Positions 1 through 11,590 of a DNA stretch of 27,500 bases are shown here, in pieces (within the stretch, counting starts at the first letter, position 1; each line of letters begins with the position of its first letter). Location: NCBI GenBank assembly GCA_018398765.1, contig JAHBMJ010001867.1, positions 3,527 through 31,026 of the forward strand, in the 5' to 3' direction. Below the pieces are notes generated by a model. That model was not told the DNA's origin. It did no database searches and saw only the letters and a program-made list of their open reading frames with translations. This DNA is from Chromera velia (taxonomy: Eukaryota; Sar; Chromeraceae). Both the position numbers and the translations under genes were made by a program.

Positions 1-32
<32 letters not shown>

Positions 33-110
33 GTGTGTGTGTGTGTGTGAATGTGTGAGTGTGGGTGGGTGGGTGAATGCGTGAGTGGGTGTGTGTGTGT
101 GAGTGTGCAG
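1..110 (+). repeat. GT microsatellite and intron 3' end
   Basis: Almost pure GT/GAGT repeat running up to a TGTGCAG acceptor at 104-110. I read it as the tail of an intron of the first gene, since open coding sequence begins at 111 and stays open for 1.1 kb. The upstream exon is outside the window. Confidence 0.7.
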
Positions 111-3100
111 ATCCTGACGACCGTCCCCTTCCTGTCCTCTCGATTGTGCCGACTGGTTCTTTCCCCTCGCGGCCATCCGGAGGCCTAGACACAGACGAGA
201 AGAGCGGCGAAGAGGACTCATTCCCAAACGATCCCGACGAGCTCGCGGAGGTCTCAGTGAGCATGGTGGGCCGCAAAACCTGGCCTTTAAGAGAGCTGTT
301 TGACAAGGCTCTGGATGCCTTGAGCAAGACAGATAAGCTTCTTTTGACTTGCACGGGGCGCCAGGACGGTGGGGAGGATGTGAAGCCGTCTCCCCATTCT
401 GTGCGTCTGTTCATTCGTTCCTCCAGAGGGGAGTTCGATAAGATCGTACAGCTGGCCACAGAGGAGGAGAAGGCAATGAAGGAAGCATATGAGAGGGACC
501 TGGAGGCCTATAACAAAGAGACGCAAGGAACACAACAGCAGGACCCTGAGGTCACCACTGGGTCTGGCTGGCCCTCCACGGATCAGGTGGACTACTATTC
601 AATGAACGCAGCAGCTGCAGGAGGAGGTGCTCATACAGGGTTGGGATGGGGGAGTGTCTCAGGCTTTGCGGGCCAAGGGGACACGCAGGGGGGCGGGACA
701 GGGTCTGGTGTTGATCCATCACCCGCTGAGGCAGAGAGTGCATCGACGCACAAAAAGCCAAAAACTGACGATGGAGAGGGTGACGTTGCTATGGAGTCAG
801 AGGTGCTCCCAGGAAACCTGGAACCCCAAGCTCAGGCTCAGCCTGCTGCTGCTGCGGCTGCGACCTCATCTGTGATTGCCCTCCCCGACGCGGCACCGGA
901 TGCGTGGTACCGTCAGAAGCCGCCGCCTGCCGATCCGTTCGCACAGGGGGGAGACACACTGGTGAGGGTGTTCGGTGACGAACCGGTGAGCAGTGTTGTG
1001 AGCACATACACGTGGGCGTGGTCAACCCTGTCCTCGTCGCCTAAGGAGGTTCTGGTTCTCCCGAGGCCGGGGCCCGGGGAGGCAGATTATTTGGATGGGG
1101 TCGATTTGAGTGGATATGGGGGTGTGCATGTTGTGCAGTGCCGACTGTGGATGAAGGGACAAGGGAAGTTGGGAGTACCTCGGTATGTCGTCCTCTCCTC
1201 AAAAGCAAGCGCTGGTCAGTTTCCTTCCCTGCCTCTTCTTTTCTTTTTTTTTTCAGGCAGATACAGAGAGAGAGCGACATTGTGGCAGCCAGTCAGAATA
1301 ATACAAACATGAATTTTTTCTTCTCTTTGTCTTCCTATTCATCCATCTACCGTTTTCAGGCTTCTCGTTCTGTTTGTTCAGGCCGCTGCTGTTTCTCGTG
1401 GTGGATTTTGCTTAGGGTTCGTTACGGACTATCGGCTTTTCTGTTTCTCTGCCTCTGTCTGTTGAGGGGAGACAAGGCCGGGCAGAAACACAAAGCCTGT
1501 CTGAATGCCTGTCTGCCTGGCCTTCTGCAGCTGAGAACCGTGCGGGAATCTGCCGGGCGTTCGGGCTTCCAGAGGAGCAGGAACAATGTCTGTACGTCCT
1601 TCGGAAGCCCGACCGCATAGGCAAGAAGCTGCACAACAACAGGATCTTCAAATACATGACCTTCGGATTGGGTCAGTCAGTCAGTCAGTCAGTCAGTCAG
1701 TGTGTGAGAGAATGAGTGAGTTAGTTGAGAGAGATGCCAAGATTCTTTCGTGGCCGCGTGTGCATGTCATTAATTCATAAATCTGCGGCGTGGGTCCGTC
1801 TGCCGGCCTGCCTGCGTAACTGTTTTGGCGTTCGCCTTCTCCATTCACAGGCAGCAAATAGGGCGGCGTCGGCGACTCACGCGACATCAGCGCCGACTAA
1901 GATCTTTTCACAGTACTCATACTTACAGGAGGCGTATTCTTTGTCTGCGCACACTCACTAACCCTGTCCCTCCTTCCGTCCGTCCTGGCCCGGGTGTTTG
2001 TGTCAAAATCTGTTTGGTGGTTTGATTCATTCACATTGTCTGCCTGCGTGCAGCATCTTCATCTGAAGGTCTGACTGTGTACGTGGAGATGCTGGACGGT
2101 CCAATCCCGGATAAGGATGAAGACGACGCACACACTTTTGTGGAGGCACACTCAGAAATGGACAAGCACTTCAGGTAGGCAGGGAGGGAGGGAGGGTGGC
2201 ACTGAGGCAAGCATGGAAGAATTCAGCATGAAATGCAGCGTAGGTTAGAGAGAGGCAGAGCTTGTGTGTAGTCACCAAGTCACTCACTTACTCACCGTGC
2301 GTGCGTCATTCGAGGCCTTGGCAAATCAACGGACCGTTACATCGATCGATCAGGTCACGCATAGGCAATTTGGGAAGAACGGCACGGGAAGGCAAGGAAA
2401 GTTAAAGAAACGGGGCTCAGCTCAGCAGTCTGTTTCACGTCGCGAGGCTGACTTTCCTCTTCCACCGTTTTGCTCCTGCATGCTTTAGCCTTCCTTTTTT
2501 GTCTTGCACTCCCTTGGTCTTTCTCTGAATGATTCTCGCTCGCTCGCTGTCGTTTCTTCGTTCCTCCCTCGCTTCGCACGTTGGGTGCGTGCGTATGTGC
2601 GTGCGTGCAGTTCGATGTTCGTTGAACTGACGGTCACGTTCAACCTGAAGCCCTGCTTCACCACCGGAGAGAGGCCCGTAGTAGACGGCAAGATCTCCCT
2701 GCCCTCCAACGTGACCGTGCGGACTCTGCTGGAGACGATCGCTCGGGAAATTGGCGTCCCATCGGTGGGGGGGGGTGGGGGGGTTGGCCGGGTGTGCACA
2801 CACCCACACACACGCAGAGAGAAAAAAAGAGAGAACAAAATGTGCGACCTTCCTTTCGACTGAGAATGGAAGTTGGGGATCAAGCCAGCAGCAAATCCCC
2901 AGGCAGGGAAAGGAGGCAACTGCATGGACGTTTTTTTCTCTGTGATCATTTCCAAGTGTGCTCTGTGCCTGGTGTTCTTTTGTGGGTGAAATTTTATTTG
3001 GGCGTTTCTTTTTGCCCAGAGCGGAAAAGATGGTTTGGGTAAGCCTGTCCGGTTTCTTGCTGTTCCTCTTCTGCCGTCACTTATTCATTCGCGCTCGTGC

Positions 3101-5825
3101 TTGCAGGCTCCAAGTCACTTTCAGATGATGTGTTTGACTGCGCCCAATGTGTTTTCGGTGCCATATTTTTGGCTGCTGGGTGTTTTGTCCTTTCGGTCCG
3201 TCTTTGCAGGACCACATCCACATGTACAAGGACCCCATTGGAGCAAATTTGATCCCAAACTATGAGATCTCCACAAACGACATGGACAGCAGAATTTCAG
3301 ATGGTGCGTGCGTGTGTCAGTCAGGTTATGTATCGATCAGTATCCACCGGTGTGTGTGTCTTCATATAGCATCCGTGTCTGTCAAGTCTGTGCTCTTTCG
3401 TACGCGGAGCGGCCCTCTAGAATGGATTTCTGTCCCTCTTTCATCGCTGCTGCTGCTGCTGCTGCTTCGTGCCCCCTCAATCAGATGTCCCCTCCTCCCC
3501 CTCTTCCTCCCCCTCCTCCTCCCCTCCCTCCTTGCAGTCATCTCCAGCATGCACGGCAAAAATCGGAATCTGCGCGTCATGTGGGGCTCTTCCGTGCCCT
3601 CAGAGAGGTGGAGGGACCGGAGTACGATCACAATTTACTCCAGAAACGACAGCGATACCACTGACCCCACTCTACCCCGATTTGTCTCCCGCGTCCTTCT
3701 TAATTTCTTCATTGCCCCCTCACACGAACCCCTGTCGATCGCCCACATTCCAGAGCCAGTGATGTCCGCCCCCCCTTCCCGCGGGATCGGTGGGGGGGCG
3801 TTCAGTGCTCACGCCTCCCCCCCACCCCCCAGTGAGACGACTGCTGCCGAAGGGGAGGTCCGTATGGTGCCAAACGATGCTCCAGCTGTCGCCCCTACCG
3901 TCCCCCTTAGCGAGGTACAGGCAAGTCTGGAGGGGGCGATGACGGACAGGGGTGATTCCCCTGCACCCCCTCCCGTGGTGTGTGCCGTGGCAGCAGCACC
4001 CCTTGCGTCCAATCTCGAGACTTCATCACCCCTGCCGCCAGACGGAAACAACACAGGCATTTCCTCCCTGGTAGGGGCGGTAGATGTGAACATCGATGAC
4101 CAAACGACCGGCAGGCCCGGGAGCAGCAGACACTCTCAAGGGGACCCCTCTGTGCCCCCTTCGCCGGTCCCGGGTCAAAAGGGCCCCGGCAACTCCTTTC
4201 CCCCTGCACCCATTCTGCCCAAACGATTTCTTCCCGAAGCCGCCGCGGATATTCGATTTGGCTGGGGGAAGCTTGAGGAAGTGATGCAGGTACCGTTGTG
4301 GTTGCCTCCTCTCGGTGTTACAGCAGCAGCAGAAGCAGCAGGGGATGGAACATCGAATGACGACGTCTCGATGGGGAAGTTGGAGGAGCGGGATGGACAG
4401 AAGGAGGAGATCGTGACAGCAGCGGAGCCTCCAAATAGAAAGCTCGTGCTTCACGTGAGCGAAGTGATTGAGCAAATGTTGGCCAGTCTGAGTCAACTGG
4501 AGGATGCACAGCGAAAAGGTGCGGCCTTAAACCGTCGACAGGACCCCGGCACAGGAGGCATGGAAATGGCAAGTGGGTCCGTTGAAAAGTCCATCTCCGA
4601 GGCCGTCGAGACTGTGTGCGGCCCTGCCGCGCAGCCCCAGTCCTCCGGGGAAGAAGGGGCCTTCCGTCTCTCCTCAACGTCCTCCGCGCCTGGCGCCGCC
4701 GCATTGGATCCACCCGCGCCGCCACAGCCGCGTCCCTTCTGTGCAACTGACGACATCGTCGGTCTTCTTCGGATGCTCAACCCATTGAAGTCGAGGTGAG
4801 GGGACAGCCTGGGGGTGGAACGGGAGGGCAAATGCATGCTGCTGGTTAGAAGGACACGAGGACAAAGGAACGTCAGGTCTTGAAAGAGAATTAAGATCAG
4901 AAGTATTGAAAGAGACTTTTTGCCCTCGGTGAGACTGTGAACGGGTGTTGGTGCGCATTCCTTTCACTCGGTCTCCCATTGTGCATTCAGAAAGCGCAGA
5001 GAAACAGTGAGGCCTGCGAGGGCAGAGGGCGGCTTTTGACTGAAAAGAAATAAAGTGGGAAGGAGAAGAAAAGGACGAAGAAGCGAAGCACCAGAGTTCC
5101 TTCCATACGCGTGACTGCATATACATATGCAAGGAACATGTCTTTGCGCACAGCTCGTTCTTTCCTCATTGCTCTCTTCTCCCCCCCCCCTGTCTCTCTT
5201 TCTCTCTTGTTCTTTTCTGTCTGCAGCTGGCACGAGGTCACTGCGTCCGATCTTTGCCTTCGCACCTTGAGTTTCGGCACCGCCAGCAGCAACAACATGA
5301 CAGAGGTCAAACCGTTTAATGACCCTTTGTTCGACGCCACGCAGTATTCGTATAATGTCAAGCAGGTCATTCTACAGTTCGTCCACCCCTTCGGTCCGCC
5401 CGTCCACGCACCGCCCCTTCCACTCCTCTCTGTCCCCGCGAGCGCTCCTCCTGCGTGTGCCGTGGGAATGGGGGGAGGCGGCGCAGGGGACCCGGCCAAC
5501 TCTGTCGACGACACCGTCATGGCCTCTCCGTCTTCCCCCCCGCCCCCGCCACCGGGGTGCCTTCCGATGGCGCCTGCGTGGGGGGAACCCATTGTGGATC
5601 CCTCAGTGCCCGTCCACGCCCTCAAAAAATGCCAGCAGGGAAAGGGGGACGGAGAAAGTGCAGTCTGGGTGAAGGGCTGGTTTCCCCTCGAGTGGACCTT
5701 CACACCCGGATTCCAGGTCTGTCTGTCTCTCTCTCTCTATTTGTCTGTCTGTTTGTCTGTCTCTCTCTCTCGCTCTCTCTCTCGCTCTCGCTCTCTCTTT
5801 CTGTCTCTCTATTTGTCTGTCTGTT

Positions 5826-5856
<31 letters not shown>

Positions 5857-6096
5857 TTGTGGGTCACATTGTTCGGATTTCCCTTGCATCGGTTTTGTTT
5901 TCCTGTCTATCTGTCTTTGACCGTCTTTGCGAGAAACAAAAACGGTGTGGATGAAAAGATGGGTGTCAGAAGGAGTCTCTTGTCTTCTGTCTTCACGGTC
6001 TCAGGGTGAAAAGAATGCACTAAAAAGGGCGAGGTGTCGTTGAGGTTTATTTCTTTGCCTTCTCTGCTTTCCTCCTGCTCTGTCTGTCTGTTTGTT

Positions 6097-6166
<70 letters not shown>

Positions 6167-8526
6167 CCATCTCTTTGCAGATGCTGATTGACACTTCTTG
6201 GACCTATGCCCGTTTGCGAGAGGAGATCATTCGAACGTTCAGACTTCCCCCACAGACTGAAATCTTTTGGTTCGTCTCAGTCTGTCTGCCTTTCTGTCCT
6301 CGATTTCTTTTCGATTTTCGCTCTGTCCTCTCCTGGCTTCCTTCCCAGGTGCCTACCTCTACACTTTCTGATAGACGGCACTGACGGGTGCGCCCTCTCT
6401 CCCCCTGTTGCAGTACATTGTAACTTCTTTCTTTTAGCACCCGACTACCGCCCGTCCAAGTTCCTTCCTGCATGCCTACCTGTCTTGCGGGACCTCATTC
6501 CACAAAAAAAAAACAAAAAAAACATCCACGTGAATTGAATTACATGTACAGGAAGCGCTACAACCCCACGGCGAACAGCTCGCCCTCCTACTGGATAAAT
6601 CCCCCCCCCGAAAAGCTGCCGCCTCTGGACACTTGGCCCTCCCTTGACTGGAGACCCTTGAGGGCCATGACGGCATTCTCCTTCCCCAACAGCCACCCGG
6701 ACCGCATCACCTGGCAGAACCTCAAGAAGGCGCAGTACAGCCAGAAGTCAGTCAGTACACTCACACACGCAGACACCGACATGCAAAGAGTCACAGTCAA
6801 GGCAGAAGGGTATTCATTCAATTGAGGTGACGCACGCTCGGGCAAGGGAAGGAAGTAGAGTTGAAAAGGAAAATTGGGCCGCCAAGGAATGGAATCCGAA
6901 AAAAAGGAACGAAGGGGGCCGAATGCAAGCAAGCACAGCCCCAAATTCATTGAGAAAACAAAAGAAGAAGAAATGAAAAATGCTGCTCTAACACGTCAAT
7001 TTCTGGTTTCATGGAGAACGAATAAGAATTCCTCCTTTCATGTTGATCTTTGCCAAGTGCGAATTGGCATGATGAAACTTCTGCCGGGCAAAAACTGAGC
7101 TCAGAATTACTGCATGGATTTATGCCACACATGCTTTCGTCCTTCTCGTTGTCTTCTGTCTTTCTTTCCTCAGATTCCGCAAACCTTCTCAGCAAGAGAC
7201 AGCTGGCACGGAAAGTGCTGGGGGTGCCCTTGAGGTAGGCGCCGGCGCGTTGGGTGAGGCTGCTCCGGGGGGCTCCTCTTCCTCATCTTCGTCCTCTTCC
7301 TCTTCATCTTCTTGTGCGGTGGTGAAGGAGGAGAATGACGGGTCCGGGGATGTGAACATGGAGGGAAGGGATGTGGTTGTGCAACCATTGTTTGAGGGAG
7401 AGGGAGGCGGGGTGGGGGGGGCAGGGGATGCTCCGAGTAGTTCTTCCTCTTCTTCTTCGTCCTCGTCTGCCGCCGTGGTAGAAATGCAGACTGCGAAGGA
7501 GGGGCAGTCGGCTGGTGAGAAGGGGGAGAAGGAGAGGGAGGCAACAGAGGACGAGGAGGAACTGCGGAAACTTGAACGTCCGAACGAGCACTGCCCTCCT
7601 ATCCATGACGGCACTTACATTCTGTTCAAATTTGGGTTCGTCTATTTTCATACAGAATTCTTTCATATAGAAAATAAACGCGTGCACATTCTGTTCAAAT
7701 TTGGGTTCGTCTCTCTCTGTCAGGCATGCAGTCTCTCTCTCTCTCTCCTTTTTTTTAGTTTCTTCTTTGCTTTCCTTCCTTCAAGGCGCAGACGTCCAGG
7801 CTCTCTCTTCCGATCTTTGCATCTGTTTGTCTTCTTTTTTCTTCAAGACAGTAATGTCTGGTTCAAATTAAGGTCACCCTTCTGTCTGATTTTGAGTGCC
7901 CATGCTTGTTTGCCTCTCCTTTCTTTCCTCTCTGTCTTTCTCACTCGTCCCGACCACAGAGAGGAAGAAGAAGCCGGGGGCAAGGGTTCGTTTCCACTGC
8001 TTGCCGCTTTGCGTATTCTTGCGGTTTGTCTTCGTCTTTTTCAGCATTCCACTATTTTCCGGCTTGGTGCAGAATAAATGCATCTTCTCTATGTGTGCCT
8101 GAGTGAGTGAGTGAGTGAGTGAGTGAGTGAGAGAGTGAGTGAGTGAGTGAGTGCAGGGCCGGCGCGCGAGAGTTGACCCCCTGGGAGCGGAGCGTCTGGC
8201 GTCGGTATTGGAATTCCCTGAAGCCCGACGATGCGGACCTGGCCGATGAAGACCTTCCGGGGGGTTCAGATGGGGGGAAGGGGGTCACAGGGGGGGGGGG
8301 CAGGGTGCCGATGTTTTCGTCCAAGGGGATGCCGAGAGCGAAGGAGCGGGGGTTGAAAATTGAGGTGCGGACACGGAAGAAGGACAAGGACAAAGACAAG
8401 CAGCAGCAACAGACTGCGCAGGTCTCCTCTGAGAAGGCGGCTGAGGAGACGGGAGGAGAGAAGGGGGCCGCCTCTGCCCCTTCTGAGGAAGCTGCAAGAG
8501 AGCTCTCGCGTGCCTCAGAGGCATAG
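111..8526 (+). CDS. Large multi-exon protein with ubiquitin-like folds, 3' part (possible USP40/47-like C-terminal half)
   Basis: My model has exons 111-1214, 1531-1671, 2054-2174, 2611-2764, 3210-3303, 3538-4795, 5227-5716, 6181-6269, 6552-6746, 7174-7635 and 8157-8526 (TAG). Every junction is GT-AG and in phase, giving about 1,491 residues; the 5' end lies outside the window. Joining exons rebuilds ubiquitin-like helix-strand signatures: the 1214/1531 join gives a helix followed by QEQCLYVLRKP; the 2764/3210 join gives TVRTLLETIAREIGVPSDHI then HMYKDPIG; the 6269/6552 join gives LREEIIRTFRLPPQTEIFWK. Between these lie disordered Pro/Gly/Ser-rich stretches, including nearly 300 residues in the 3538-4795 exon and poly-Ser at 7274-7460. 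No catalytic domain is visible. A row of ubiquitin-like folds after a missing N-terminus is what USP40/USP47-type peptidases show, but that identity is an inference. It could be another ubiquitin-like scaffold. Confidence 0.62.
1215..1530 (+). other. Intron with competing acceptors
   Basis: Intron from GTCAGT at 1215 to CTTCTGCAG ending at 1530. A GTATGT donor at 1183 and a TTTTCAG acceptor at 1256 are also present, but joining 1182 to 1531 gives an immediate TGA and joining 1182 to 1257 leads into low-complexity sequence. The 1214/1531 join keeps the frame and completes a ubiquitin-like segment. Confidence 0.55.
1672..1701 (+). repeat. GTCA tetranucleotide repeat forming a splice donor
   Basis: The intron at 1672-2053 begins with about seven GTCA units, so the donor GTCAGT is the first units of a microsatellite and is repeated every 4 bp downstream. 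The matching acceptor is GCGTGCAG ending at 2053. Confidence 0.75.
5717..6180 (+). repeat. Intron built largely of TCTG/TCTC/TG microsatellites
   Basis: The intron starts directly with GTCTGTCTGTC at 5717 and runs through TCTG, TCTC and TTTGTCTG repeats to about 5857. It has a unique middle part, then TCTG, TC and TG runs at 6079-6163 before the acceptor CTCTTTGCAG at 6180. The donor GTCTGT is weak but the join to 6181 is in phase. Confidence 0.65.
7617..7712 (+). repeat. 27-bp direct repeat containing a splice donor
   Basis: An identical 27-bp segment occurs at 7617-7643 and 7686-7712, offset by 69 bp. It carries the end of the tenth exon (coding for residues ending FKFG) and the donor GTTCGT. 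The DNA between the copies is open in the coding frame. Confidence 0.85.
8101..8156 (+). repeat. GAGT repeat adjoining the last acceptor
   Basis: About thirteen GAGT units lead straight into the GTGCAG acceptor at 8151-8156 of the terminal exon, so there is no classical polypyrimidine tract next to the acceptor. Confidence 0.7.
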
Positions 8527-9550
8527 TGGATGACTGGACGATTTGAGGGCGGGTGGCTTTTCCCTTTTTTGACATGCGAGTACCTGGAGAGAGAGAAGAA
8601 ACTTGAGTTGAAGAGAGAGTCTATCCGTCTTTGTATTTCAGACCATTAAAGAGAAGGGACGGAGGGAGGCATGTTTTGTCAGTCATCCATCCAGCGGCCT
8701 CCTCGGCACCACAGTGGATCTTGCAAGGAAGATATTGAGGAGGGAATCTATCAATAAATAGGAATTGAGGAGAATTGTGTAGGTCGATTGGAAGAAGAGG
8801 GAGGAGAAGAGAAGAGAAAAGAGGAGAGGAGGGAGAAAGAGGACGAGAGAGAGGGAGGGAGAGAGTCGATAGGTGGGAGTGAGTCAAAGAAGGCGATGAA
8901 AGGGGGGCAAGGGAAGGAGAAGGAAAGTTTACCTTGCATTCTGTTTGCACACTCTTTCTTGGTGTGTTTTTGACCATCTGACTGAGGAAAGAAAAAGAGA
9001 AAAGGAGATCGAAAAAGGAGGAAACCGCACGATCATCATCCGTGTGGGTCGGTGGACACAATGGGGGTTGGCGTTTGTCCTCTCTGACTGCATGTCGCCT
9101 TCCTGTATTGCGGGAATCATTCTTTATATTTATCCGCTCCTGCTTTCCCTTTTCCTTCTTTCCTCTTGCCCTGTTTTCTCTCCGCCTTCTCTCTTCCTTC
9201 AGGGACCGGGGGCCCCGGGGGAGTGGGTGGGTTGGACGTCACCGGTACGCCGACCAGAGCCTGAATTCTCCTTTTCACTCAAATATCCTATCAGACACCA
9301 GTTTTCACACACAGTTGTAAGGCTATGAGTAGGACGGACGGGAGCATGGGAATTGGGGTGTTAGGGAAGGGGGGGTGAGACGAAATGCGTGTTTGACTTT
9401 ATAGAAGAGCCGGCGGGTGGCCGGGTCGTCGCCTGGCGGTATGCAATCCGGGCGTTTAGTGGGAGGGAGGGAGTTTGTGAGTGAGGGAGGTCAGGGCGTC
9501 CCGCTAGGCGTCCCGGTGACGGGTTGAAATCTGAAGGCCGTTTTCTCCTA
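8527..9550. other. Presumed 3' flank of the ubiquitin-like gene
   Basis: No convincing coding sequence. It holds an AATAAA at 8753-8758, which could be a poly(A) signal 230 bp after the stop, a purine-rich tract at about 8788-8930, and a long pyrimidine tract with an acceptor-like TTCAG ending at 9201. The last could mark a 3' UTR intron, but no clear donor or coding exon supports it. Confidence 0.4.
8753..8758 (+). promoter_or_regulatory. Candidate poly(A) signal AATAAA
   Basis: A plain AATAAA hexamer 227 bp downstream of the TAG at 8524. It is the first such hexamer after the gene, but whether this organism uses it is unknown. Confidence 0.3.
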
Positions 9551-11126
9551 GGTATTTTCAATCTTGCGCAGTCTCCCGCTTTGTCGTTTAATCATGATGA
9601 GTAGCAGAATCTACCTGAAAACTTACTCAAAAAACTTGTTTATATAAGATTGATTGAGAGGTGTAAAGATTATGTTTCCAATCCTGTATGTATCGTGATG
9701 TAACAGATAGAGAGAGAGAGAGAAAGAGAAATAGATTGAAATAGTTTATAATCATAAAAAAAATGCATTGACATTTTAATATGAATAAACGTGTTGGAAT
9801 CATGTTTATACAAGATTTGTTTGAGTATATTTAAATGTTAGTATAGCATAGCATTGATGTTCCGGGTATTGATTAAAACACTGTAGCGTGGCATCTAGTG
9901 GTATCCTAGAAAATAACAATTTTTCCCTGCCCAACATTAGAAATATTCAGCTTGCTCGGACTTAGGCTAGCTCGATCTGGATATGGATAACGATCTAGAT
10001 GACGATAGCGCGTCATAGTCATAGTCATATAGGTGACTAGATAGGTAATAACATTGTTATAATTTATTGATTTTAATTAGTATTAATTAGCAAAACATAG
10101 CATTGATGATCTGGGATAGTTCAGCTTCAGACTTAATTTATTAAATTCATTAATTTACATAGCACAGTACGTGTGTGTGACTGTCTGTGTCAGTATGAGT
10201 AACTTTTGAATGTGCTTCTTACTTTTTTGTATCAGTGAATAACGATTGATGAAAGCGCGGTTTTTTACCTAATACCTTATCTAGTACCTTATAGACCAGG
10301 CTGTGGTTTTTGATTCATTGTTTAGCCTAGTGATTAGCTCCGCATGCAATGCCATGCATGATTGATTATCTTAGCCAGAGCCTATATGGCTCACCGGCTT
10401 TAACCTCATACATCATCATCATCATCTCCACACTGAATTAATGAGAAAGGGGGGAATGCATTGGCTATCTGACACAAGGTTGAACAGACGAGAGAGACAA
10501 GAGAGGAAAGCGTGTAAGAAAGTCAGAAGTAGATGAAAAAATTGAGAAAATTGCCCTGTTTACTTTCTTAGTTAACGAAGCAGACTACCATGTGAATACA
10601 CTCATAAAAAGAATTTTGATGAGGTGAAGAGTGTGGGAGAGATACAAAGAGGAACTTAAGAATGCTTTTCAAGATGTGACTGCCGAACAGCTCCGAAACT
10701 TTGAGTCACAGAAGTCCACGATAAAGAAGAGAAGGGGAAAGAAAACAGAGAGCCGCGTTCCAAGGTAGAAGATCTGATTAGTATGCTTTATCAGATGAAA
10801 AGAGTAAGAGAGATAGGGTCTGCATATAGGCATAAAGCTGCAAAAGTAATAGAAGATGCATGCTACCGCTCCACCCCTGCGGTGTGTTACAGTGTCACTC
10901 TGTCTTTCACTCGCACTTCATCAGAGAAAATCAAGCATATAATCTCATCTTATCCCGGGAATGTAATTCAAATGTATCCATGTTTGTCGGCAGTTGCAAT
11001 GGTTTTAAAGTATAAGGCATGCAACAAATGCATCTGTCGTGATGGGATGTGTTGTTGCATGTATGTGTGCATGCATGATATCGAGTAATGTGTATGAATG
11101 TATGGTGCAAGGCGGACGGGCGACTC
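9551..11126. other. AT-rich spacer with degenerate coding-like stretch
   Basis: Base composition drops sharply in GC compared with both flanking genes. There is no intact gene. The stretch 10631-10770 reads as a charged, coding-like segment (WERYKEELKNAFQDVTAEQL) in one frame, and 10750-11091 is open in another, ending in cysteine-rich translation of low-complexity DNA. This may be the remains of an old mobile-element gene; I cannot name it. Confidence 0.35.
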
Positions 11127-11130
11127 AGAT
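11127..11130 (+). repeat. Target-site duplication AGAT, left copy
   Basis: AGAT immediately before the 5' LTR; the same four bases follow the 3' LTR at 17032-17035. Four to six bases is usual for Ty3/gypsy integrases. Confidence 0.65.
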
Positions 11131-11474
11131 CGTAACATAGTGAGGCAAGCCACGGAACCGGCCAATCCCGGGGTGAGCCGAACTAACGCGCACCGCCGCC
11201 GCACGGGACGCCTGCAGCTCAGAGACCAACACACGCACGCAGGCTTATGGAGGCGCCGCCATGCCAGTCTGCATTAGAAGAGAATTAAATAAAATAGAAA
11301 TAAAGTGGAATTAATTCAGTCAGCTGCGTATAGCCTGGATTGAGTAAACAACAGTTGCTTGCAAAGCTTCTAGAAGCAGTTTGGAAGTGAACCTTGAACT
11401 GACAGACTTTCCGTAGTAGAGATCTAACCTAACTAAGTGCGCTCACTTAGGAGAAGAGGAGCTACCTCCTTACG
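11131..11474 (+). repeat. 5' LTR
   Basis: 344 bp, starting CGTAA and ending TTACG, a perfect 5-bp inverted repeat instead of the usual TG...CA. It contains AATAAA at 11288-11293, a likely retroelement poly(A) signal. It matches the 3' LTR along its whole length apart from about eight substitutions, seven of them transitions. Confidence 0.93.
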
Positions 11475-11489
11475 TGGTAGCACAGAGCC
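11475..11489 (+). other. Primer-binding site
   Basis: TGGTAGCACAGAGCC begins at the base after the LTR. The leading TGG pairs with a tRNA CCA end. It resembles the initiator-methionine tRNA site TGGTATCAGAGC used by many LTR elements, but the tRNA of this organism was not checked. Confidence 0.65.
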
Positions 11490-11590
11490 TGGTTGATCTC
11501 TCCAGGACCTCTGTTGCTCAGTCTAATACTGTAACAGTCATCTTCTTTCTTAGCAAGTAAATTCTTTTCTTCTCCTAAGACTCTCTCTCG

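Noticed and set aside
1183-1256. A 74-bp intron with GTATGT donor and TTTTCAG acceptor
   Set aside because: It looks like a good small intron, but the following sequence leads into low-complexity translation and the wrong phase for the next conserved segment. Alternative splicing remains possible.
3106-3157. A possible 51-bp exon between acceptor CTTGCAG and a GTGCCA donor in the ubiquitin-like gene
   Set aside because: It would keep phase, but direct joining of 2764 to 3210 gives a continuous ubiquitin-like segment and the donor is weak.
5717-6180. Regular tetranucleotide arrays considered as a CRISPR-like or satellite structure
   Set aside because: Units are 2-4 bp with no spacers and sit within an intron; they are microsatellites.
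10783-11088. Open frame of about 100 codons in the AT-rich spacer
   Set aside because: Its latter half is a translation of low-complexity DNA and no family is recognised, so I list it only as a coding-like remnant.
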